Source: Stereocaulon alpinum
Taxonomy: Eukaryota; Ascomycota; Lecanoromycetes; Lecanorales; Stereocaulaceae
Length of the DNA: 64,000 nucleotides
Reading direction: 5' to 3'
NCBI GenBank assembly: GCA_018257865.1
Contig: JAEUBA010000116.1
Span: forward strand, 1-64,000
The notes under the pieces are model-generated. The model had not been told where the DNA came from, searched no databases, and saw only the letters and a program-made list of their open reading frames with translations. Below, in pieces: positions 57,471-64,000 of the stretch; within the stretch, counting starts at the first letter, position 1; each line of letters starts with the position of its first letter. The position numbers were made by a program, and so were the translations under genes.

Positions 57471-59589
57471 TGATAGAGTATTGTGACGACTCGAGGGATT
57501 GACTATGTAAGCGCAGAGCTGTCTAGATACTAGGCTACAGGGCTGAACTAGCGTCCTTCCAACATACGCATTGATTCGATTCTGCGGCCCTAATCGGCAA
57601 CTAGGGGTAGTGTATGTGGGAGCTCAGCCCCGCATCATATCCATTTACCACAACAGCGAGAAAAGGACTATTGACGAACTCACGCAACGGTCTCCGCGAG
57701 CGAAACAGCCTACAATGGATCATATTGATACTTGGAATCCTGCTAACGTAGCTGGAAGGGATAATATCATCAGTTCGTCGCTCACACCGTCACGCAAACT
57801 ATACGCCCCTAACGTAAGACCAGCAACCCAAAACCTTATTTACGGTGATAGGCCTGACCCTTTACGGCGGCTAGCTACCGCTCCCCAAGCAGCATTCAAT
57901 GCAGGCGAGAAAGGCAACGACCCTTTGTGCCTGGGTGGTACTCGAGTTCGAATCCTCGAGCAAATACGAACGTGGGCAGATGGAGATGACGGGCGACACA
58001 TATTTTGGCTGAGCGGACGGGCAGGGACCGGGAAGTCGACTATAGCCCGCACGATAGCCCGCTATTACTACGAAAAAAACAGCTTCATGGCCAGCTTTTT
58101 CTTCTCAAGAGGTGGCGACGTGAACCACGCGCGGATGTTTGTTAGCACTATTGCTTCACAGCTGGCCAAAAGATGCGATGCGTTCAAATCTTCACTTGTC
58201 AAGATCATATCAAACGACGACGGCATTACCGACAGGATGTTTAGCGACCAATGGGACGAGCTTGTTCTAAATCCACTCGGGACACTGAAGGCCAACTCAT
58301 TTCGGGCCCCTTTGCTCATCGTGATAGATGCACTAGATGAGTGCGAGAAGGGCGATACGATAAAGGTCCTTGGCCTATTGAGCAGCTTCGAATGTTTGAG
58401 TGGCTTCACTCGCCGAGTGTTCATTACAAGCAGGCCTGAAATATCTCTCCAAGGTAGCATGCATCATGGCCTTGTTCTTGACGACATATCTCGGACCGAT
58501 GTTGACAATGATATTTTCCTTGCTCTGAAGAAGAACCTTGCGGATATTGAGCGAAAGCGCCAGTTTGGACAGAACTGGCCAGGAGAAGAAATCATCAAAA
58601 AATTAGTTGAAAGGGCTGCGGGACTATTCCTCTAGGCAGACATTGCGTCTCGACATATTAGTGAGGGTGGTCCATTAACTAGGGAAAGGCTTTCTTCAAT
58701 CCTCTAGGGTATCGCCACTAGGCCTGAAGAAGCGCTGGATGAGATATACGCAGAGGTGCTAGAAAGTTCCGCCGGAGATAATCCCAATCTGCAAGAGAAA
58801 TGCGAGGTGTATCGCCGTCTCAAAAAGACCTTAGGACCTATTGTTATTCTGTTTTCGCCACTGCCCTCCAGCTCGCTAGCTGAATTGCTGCATATCGAGG
58901 AAATGGACGTCAAGCAAACGCTATTAGGACTCCAGTCGATCTTGGATATCCCAAAGGATCCAAGCCGACCAATCCGACTCCACCATCCTTCATTACGCGA
59001 TTTCCTCATCAGCCCGCAGAAGTGCAGCAACGAACACTTTAGGGTTGAGGAAAACAAGGTGCATAAAATACTAGCAAGTCACTGTATCCAGCTCATGTCT
59101 AACAAGCTCCAAAGAGATGTTTGCGGCTTAGGGGATCCCGGCGCTAGAGTAGTACAAGTCCTACACGAGAAAATCGCTTGCTGCCTTCCAGCAGAGCTCC
59201 AGTACGCTTGTAGGTACTAGGTCGATCATCTCCAGCGCAGCGGATATCAGCAATGTGACGGTAGGGAAGTGCATTGCTTCTTACAGGACCATCTGCTCCA
59301 CTGGATAGAGGCTCTTAGCCTGTGCAAGAGTATGTCGGAGGGAGTAATTTCAATGGCGAAACTTGAGGCTTTTATCTAGGTAATCCTTGGATTAATGATG
59401 CTACGTATAATATATACTAACAAAACCTAGGGAGAAGTAAATACATCTGCATTAATTAAACTAATTCAAGATACACGCCGATTCATTATATATCACAAGT
59501 GGGTAATAGAGAACTATCCCCTTCAAGTATATACGTCCGCACTTGTGTTCAGTCCAGCCCGTAGCTTGATAAGGGATCTTTTCAAAAAG

Positions 59590-61400
59590 GAAGAGCCGAA
59601 ATAGATCACGGTAACGCCGGCCATAGGAGGTGGATAGAGTAGCTACCTACAGACACTTAAGGGCTATAATAAATTTATCACCTTAGTTTCCTTCTTAAAC
59701 GACTCAGCGCTACTCGTATCTATATTAGGCGATAAAACAGTTAAGATATAGTATATAAGTAGTAGCAAGTGCCTGCAGACGCTTAAAGATTATAATAATA
59801 TAATTACTTTAGTTATTTTCTTATAAGACTCGTCGCAGCTCGTATCTACGTTACGCGATAAGATAGTTAAGATCTAGGATATAAGTAGTAGTAGATACCT
59901 ATAAACGCTTAATAACTATAGCTATTAGGTTAACTTAGTTATCTTCTTACACAACTTATCCTAGCTCGTATCTACGTTAAGCGACGAAATAGTTAAGATC
60001 TAGGATATAATTAGTAGTAAGTACTTACTAATACTTAAGGACTATACTAGTTAGGTCTTCTTAATCGCCTTCTTACTTAACTTAGCCCAGCTTATATCTG
60101 CGTTAAGCGATAATTTAGTTAAGATCTAAGAAGTAAGTAGTAGTAGGTACCTATAAACGCTTTAGGGCTATAGCGATAGGGTTAACTTAGTTATCTTCTT
60201 ATACGACTTATCCCAGCTCGTATCTATATTAAAAGATAAAACTATTAGGATCTAGGATATAAGTAATAGCGAACGCTTACAAAAACTTAAGATCTAGGAT
60301 ACGAGTAATAGGGAGCGCCTACAAATATTTAAGAGCTATACTGTTAGACCCTACTACTGCGCCAAAGCGCTAGGGCAAAAGTCTTAGTTACAGGGGTCTT
60401 ACACGCTTGGCAGTAACCCCCTAATAGGGTATATATAGCCGTAGGCCTTATAACTATCCCCCTTCCTAGAATCTTAGTCCCCTAAGATCTAGGGTATAGA
60501 TACCTTATAGGCGCTAAGTACTACAGGCCCTAGCTGCCGAAGTAGGTAGGTTTTAGGCGTCGTAGGCGCTAAGCACTACGAGCCCTAGCTACTAAAGTAG
60601 GTAGGTTTAGGCGATAGGCGCTCGTAATCGTATATATAGCGTAATTCGAACCCTAACCCTCTACGCTATATAAAGTACGTTAACCCCGCGTTGCCCTAGA
60701 GGGATAGTACTCAGACCTAGTTAATAAGCTACTACGGCCCTAGGGTAAGCGCGTAATATAGTTATTAGACCCTACTACTACGCTAAAGCGCTAGGGCAAA
60801 AGTCTTAGTTACGGGGGTCTTACGCGCTTAGCAGTAACTCCCTAATAGGGTATATATAGCCGTAGGCCTTATATATACCTATTAAGTCTTTTTAGTTACC
60901 TTCTTATATAACTTAACGTAGCTCGCGTCTACGGCTTACGACCGAATAATTAAGCTTTAGGATATAAGTAGTAGTAGATACCTATAAACGCTTAATAACT
61001 ATAGCTATTAGGTTAACTTAGTTATCTTCTTATATAACTTATCTCAGCTCGTATCTATATTAATAGATAGGACGATTAAGATCTAGGATATAAATAGTAG
61101 TAAGTGCCTATAAACGCTTAAGGGCTATAGTAAGAAGGTTAAATTAGTAGTCTTCTCTTATAACTTAGCTCGGCTTATATCGGCGTCGGATAACCAAATA
61201 ATTAAGCTTTAGAATATAAGTAGTAGTAAGTACCTACGAACGCTTTCTAGCTATAGGAAGTCCGTCGGGTCGATAGCCTTCTCCTATAACTCAGCCTAGC
61301 TCGTATCTACGTTACGCGATAAAATAGTTAAGATCTAGGACGTAAGTAGTAGCGAGTATATCTAGACGCTTAGTATTAGGTATATACTTTATAGTATCTA
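59590..61400 (+). repeat. WD40-coding tandem repeats, 126-bp period, RIP-mutated
   Basis: About ten to eleven 42-codon units share TLKGYS..VxLVxFLxDSxQLVSTLxDKxVKI*D. The conserved Trp codon (TGG) reads TAG in nearly every unit, and Gln codons read TAA or TAG (YL*TL, SY*V). A 532-bp element (60342-60873) interrupts the array. Confidence 0.88.
60342..60873 (-). mobile_element. Miniature LTR element (TRIM-like), copy 1
   Basis: Direct terminal repeats of 111 bp (60342-60452 and 60763-60873) enclose about 310 bp without coding potential. The pentamer TATAC flanks the element (60337-60341 and 60874-60878) within a WD40 repeat, a clear target duplication. The LTR starts TGTTAGACC on the plus strand. 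A purine tract (AGGAAGGGGGATAGT on the minus strand, about 60453-60470) lies next to one LTR like a polypurine tract, so I orient it minus. The interior has two copies of a 55-bp subrepeat. Confidence 0.85.
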
Positions 61401-61471
61401 TTTTGATATTAGTAACTTATATCTTTATACTAATATTAGCACTATTAATATTAGTACTCTATCAAGTTCGA

Positions 61472-62112
61472 TATAAGGCCTACGGCTATATATACCCTAT
61501 TAGGGGCTTACTGCTAAGCGCGTAATACCCCCGTATTAAGTCTTTTACCCTAGCGCTTTAGCGTAGTAGTAGGAGCTTATAACTATCTTACGCGCTTACC
61601 CTAGGGCCGTAGTAGCTTATTAACTAGGTCTAAGTACTATCCCTTTAGGGGTAACGTAGGGTTAACGTACTTTATATAGCGTAGAGGGTCGGGGTTTAAA
61701 TTACGCTATATATACGATTATAAGCGCTTATCGCCTAAACCTACCTACTTTAGCAGCTAGGGCTTATAGGGCTTAGCGCCTACGACGCCTAAAACCTATC
61801 TACTTCGGCAGCTAGGGCCCGTAGGGCTTAGCGCCTACGACGCTCGAAACCTTCCTACTTCAGTAGCTAGGGCCCGTAGGGCTTAGCGCCTACGACGCCT
61901 AAAACCTACCTACTTCGGCAGCTAGGGCCCGTAGTACTTAGCGCCTATAAGGTACCTATACCCTAGATCTTAGGGGACTAAGATTCTAGGAAGGGGGATA
62001 GTTATAAGGCCTACGGCTATATATACCCTATTAGGGGCTTACTATCAAGCGCGTAACACCCCCGTATTAAGTCTTTTACCCTAGCGCTTTGGCGCAGTAG
62101 TAGGAGCTTATA
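61472..62112 (+). mobile_element. Miniature LTR element (TRIM-like), copy 2
   Basis: Same family as 60342-60873 but inverted. The 641-bp element is flanked by TTCGA (61467-61471 and 62113-62117). LTRs are about 61472-61582 and 62002-62112. The purine tract GGAAGGGGGATAGT (about 61990-62002) sits just before the right LTR. The interior holds four copies of the 55-bp subrepeat (phase word AGCTAG at 61755, 61810, 61865 and 61920) against two in copy 1, which explains the size difference. Confidence 0.87.
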
Positions 62113-62350
62113 TTCGATTATACCTCTAACTAATTCAAAGCCTCAAAGTCCTTAGTATTAGGGTATAGCTTTAAGCGAAGATAGTATATAGATAATATAT
62201 AATTTAAAGAACCTATTATAGCTACCTTCGGAGTATCGAGTATCTTGTTTAGTAATTTTAGGAGGGAAGATAATTGGTATTAGTCTTGGAACTAGAAGAG
62301 TATAGATATACAAAGTTCAGCCTAGCTTATTCTAAAGGCCTCGGAATATT

Positions 62351-62453
62351 TATATAGAGATAATTACTATCCTAATTTTTTTTTAATTATTTCTAATTTA
62401 AAGAGCGGGCTAGGGATCTATATAAATATTAATTAATTAATTAATTTATATAT
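62351..62453. other. AT-rich junction
   Basis: T-rich and TAAT-repeat sequence (AATTAATTAATTAATT at about 62430-62446) just left of the LTR of Gypsy copy 2. No gene. Confidence 0.5.
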
Positions 62454-62776
62454 TGTGGTGGTATGGATAGTACAACTGCAGGCTTCTTAGCAGCAGGCGG
62501 TAATTGGTTGGAAGACGATAGTTAGTCAGCGATTAGTTAGCAAGGGCTTAGCTTTAGGGACCTTTATATAGTAACGAATATTACTATATCTTAGACAAAA
62601 AACGTATTCTTTTCTATATATAATTATTCTAGTAATAAGCAGTCTTTATAGTTAATAGTCTTTAATTCTACCTCCGTCTTATTCGCTTCTACCTCCGTTT
62701 TATATATAGTATCCTTATACTTGCGATTCTACTATTAAGCCCTCTTAACCGACGCCCTTACCCCTAAACGTTAATA
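62454..62776 (+). repeat. 5' LTR of Gypsy copy 2
   Basis: 323 bp, beginning TGTGGTGGTATGG and ending CGTTAATA (TTAACA before RIP). Least mutated of the three LTR copies, so it best shows the original TG start. Confidence 0.92.
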
Positions 62777-64000
62777 TTAGAGCCGAAGGCGGGGCCTTCT
62801 TATAAGAGGCTTATTTGGTAAATTAGCAGTATACAGTCTGTATATACTATTCTTTTCAGTAATTTAGCAATTCAGCGGTAGGAAACGTCCTAACCCTAAA
62901 AAACGAAATTACGACTTACGAATATACTTTTGGTTTCTAGTACTATCGACGGAAGGCGTGCTAATACTGCTAATTTAGTAACGGAGGCAGTATCCGGGTC
63001 TTTAGGGTCCTAGAAAAATAAGGATTAAAAATAGCAGTAAGAATAAATATCGGACGAAAGCGGATTACTAGGAGTCGGTCGTCGGGAGCTAGCGTATTAA
63101 TAAAGCGGAGAGGAAGGTAGATAGGCCTAGAATACTAGGATTATAAAGATAAAAAGGATTAATAGACGCGATAGTCTTTAGAATTATAAGAATCCTAGAA
63201 AGAAGGCGAATAATAGTTTCTATAGTTATCTTAGGAAGCTAAGTTAATATCGCTACGTATTATTATCTCTCTATTACTTCTAATTCAGCAGCTGATCTTA
63301 GTAGTAATAAGTTCTCTACAGATTCTCCAGCTCGCCGTTAACGAATTCTCGTTTAATAGGATAAGTTCGAGCAGAAGACCTATAAACTAGCAGTACTTAG
63401 TAAGTAGGAAATTAAAATTATTAATACCTAATTCTCCCGCTACTTTAAAGATATCGCCCGAAACCTCCGCAGATACCCTATCCTCTTCCCCCTCTACCTT
63501 ACTACTTCTAACGTAAGACGAAACGAATATACTAGATATACTAGCTGTACCTACTATACTAATCCTAGTAGCGCTTGCTAGGCGTTAGATACTATTACTA
63601 ATACCGTTCCTAGGTACCCCTAGAGCCCTATACTTCAGCGGAAGTAATATAACGGAGTTCTTATAGAGGTTCGAGATAATATATAGCGAATACGGACTAA
63701 CGCCGGAGGAAATATTTAAGAAACTACCGTAGTATTACGAAAGAATAATTAGTAACTATATTAAGGTAATTCCGGAATACTTATATAAGGACGGAGTAGG
63801 TCTATTTAAGGTAATAAAGAAGGACTACTAGAAGTATAACTATAATTAATAGATTAACTCCCGTAATTTCCTAGAAACGTTGAAAGCTAAGCTGCGTACG
63901 GAAAAAGATAACCTTAAGTAGTACTACCGGTAGTTTTATACTATCTCTTACTACCTTATAGAACGTAAATAACTTAAGGCGTATACCTAGGTAATATAGT
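62454..64000 (+). mobile_element. Ty3/Gypsy element copy 2, 5' part, runs off the window
   Basis: Begins with a 323-bp LTR (62454-62776) matching the reverse complement of the LTRs at 1050 and 8652, followed by leader sequence matching copy 1's 5' end. From about 63620 a gag-like frame reads FSGSNITEFL, RFEIIYSEYGLTPEEIFKK, YYERIISNYIKVIPEYL and so on, broken only by TAG/TAA at Gln-like positions. RIP is evident but lighter in the LTR than in copy 1. The rest of the element lies beyond 64000. Confidence 0.9.

Larger units (their letters stand above)
57571..62350 (+). pseudogene. NACHT-WD40 NLR, WD40 half RIP-mutated and interrupted by two mini-LTR elements
   Basis: A clean frame 57571-58635 (ATG candidate 57715) gives the NACHT domain: Walker A LSGRAGTGKSTIART (about 58010), Walker B LLIVIDALDECEKG (about 58310) and FITSRPE. 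TAG codons at 58633 and about 58706 precede a further clean frame 58756-59220 (IRLHHPSLRDFL, the usual post-NACHT block). From about 59220 stops rise. WD40 units of 42 codons then run to about 61400 (QTLKGY..., LVSTL.DK.VKI*D, with * for Trp). The C-terminus to about 62350 is degraded. Fungal NACHT-WD40 proteins (HET-E/NWD type) recognise nonself through the hypervariable WD40 face. This copy cannot make the full protein. Confidence 0.87.

Noticed and set aside
60640..60655. Possible pol III B box (GGTTCGAAT on the minus strand) in TRIM-like copy 1
   Set aside because: No A box at the right distance and the word is destroyed in copy 2; the LTR structure explains the element better than a SINE.

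Overview
The window is a chromosome end from a filamentous ascomycete (Pezizomycotina). It opens with about 20 copies of the CCCTAA telomere repeat. Short GT-AG introns of 45-80 bp can be reconstructed in many genes. Nearly all gene breaks are C-to-T or G-to-A changes that turn CAA, CAG, CGA or TGG codons into stops, which is the signature of repeat-induced point mutation (RIP). I cannot name the species from sequence alone.

Layout: 1-14.6 kb is a RIP-saturated, TA-rich block. It holds a full-length Ty3/Gypsy retrotransposon (1050-8974, minus strand, 323-bp LTRs), an unidentified degraded stretch, and a second Gypsy pol fragment. From 15.9 to 24.6 kb lie two broken NLR-type (STAND) genes: hydrolase-NACHT-ankyrin on plus and patatin-NB-ARC-TPR on minus. 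From 25.5 to 31.2 kb are two tandem DUF3435 tyrosine-recombinase genes, the family that includes Starship captains, both decayed. From 31.9 to 46.1 kb is a more ordinary mixture: an ankyrin fragment, a dead piggyBac transposase, an intact DEDDh exonuclease, a BTB pseudogene, an intact CCCH-RBR ubiquitin-ligase-like gene, a P450 and a GRF zinc-finger gene, the last two each broken by one stop. From 46.9 to 49.5 kb sit an intact Tc1/mariner transposon and two inverted solo LTRs. From 51.1 to 62.4 kb is a second NLR-like cluster: a TPR protein with a conserved long C-terminal region, an inverted-repeat transposon at its broken end, a hydrolase remnant, and a head-to-head NACHT-WD40 gene whose WD40 region carries two miniature LTR elements. 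The window ends inside a second copy of the first Gypsy element, in opposite orientation (62454 onward).

Main biology: this is a subtelomeric accessory region in which NLR-like genes, DUF3435 recombinases and transposons accumulated and were then mutated by RIP. In several NLR-like genes the stops are densest in the tandem-repeat domains (ankyrin, WD40, TPR), while the nucleotide-binding domains upstream are nearly clean or only lightly hit. Genes that look intact and probably functional are the exonuclease (35055-36518), the CCCH-RBR protein (39819-42098) and the mariner transposase (47037-48092).
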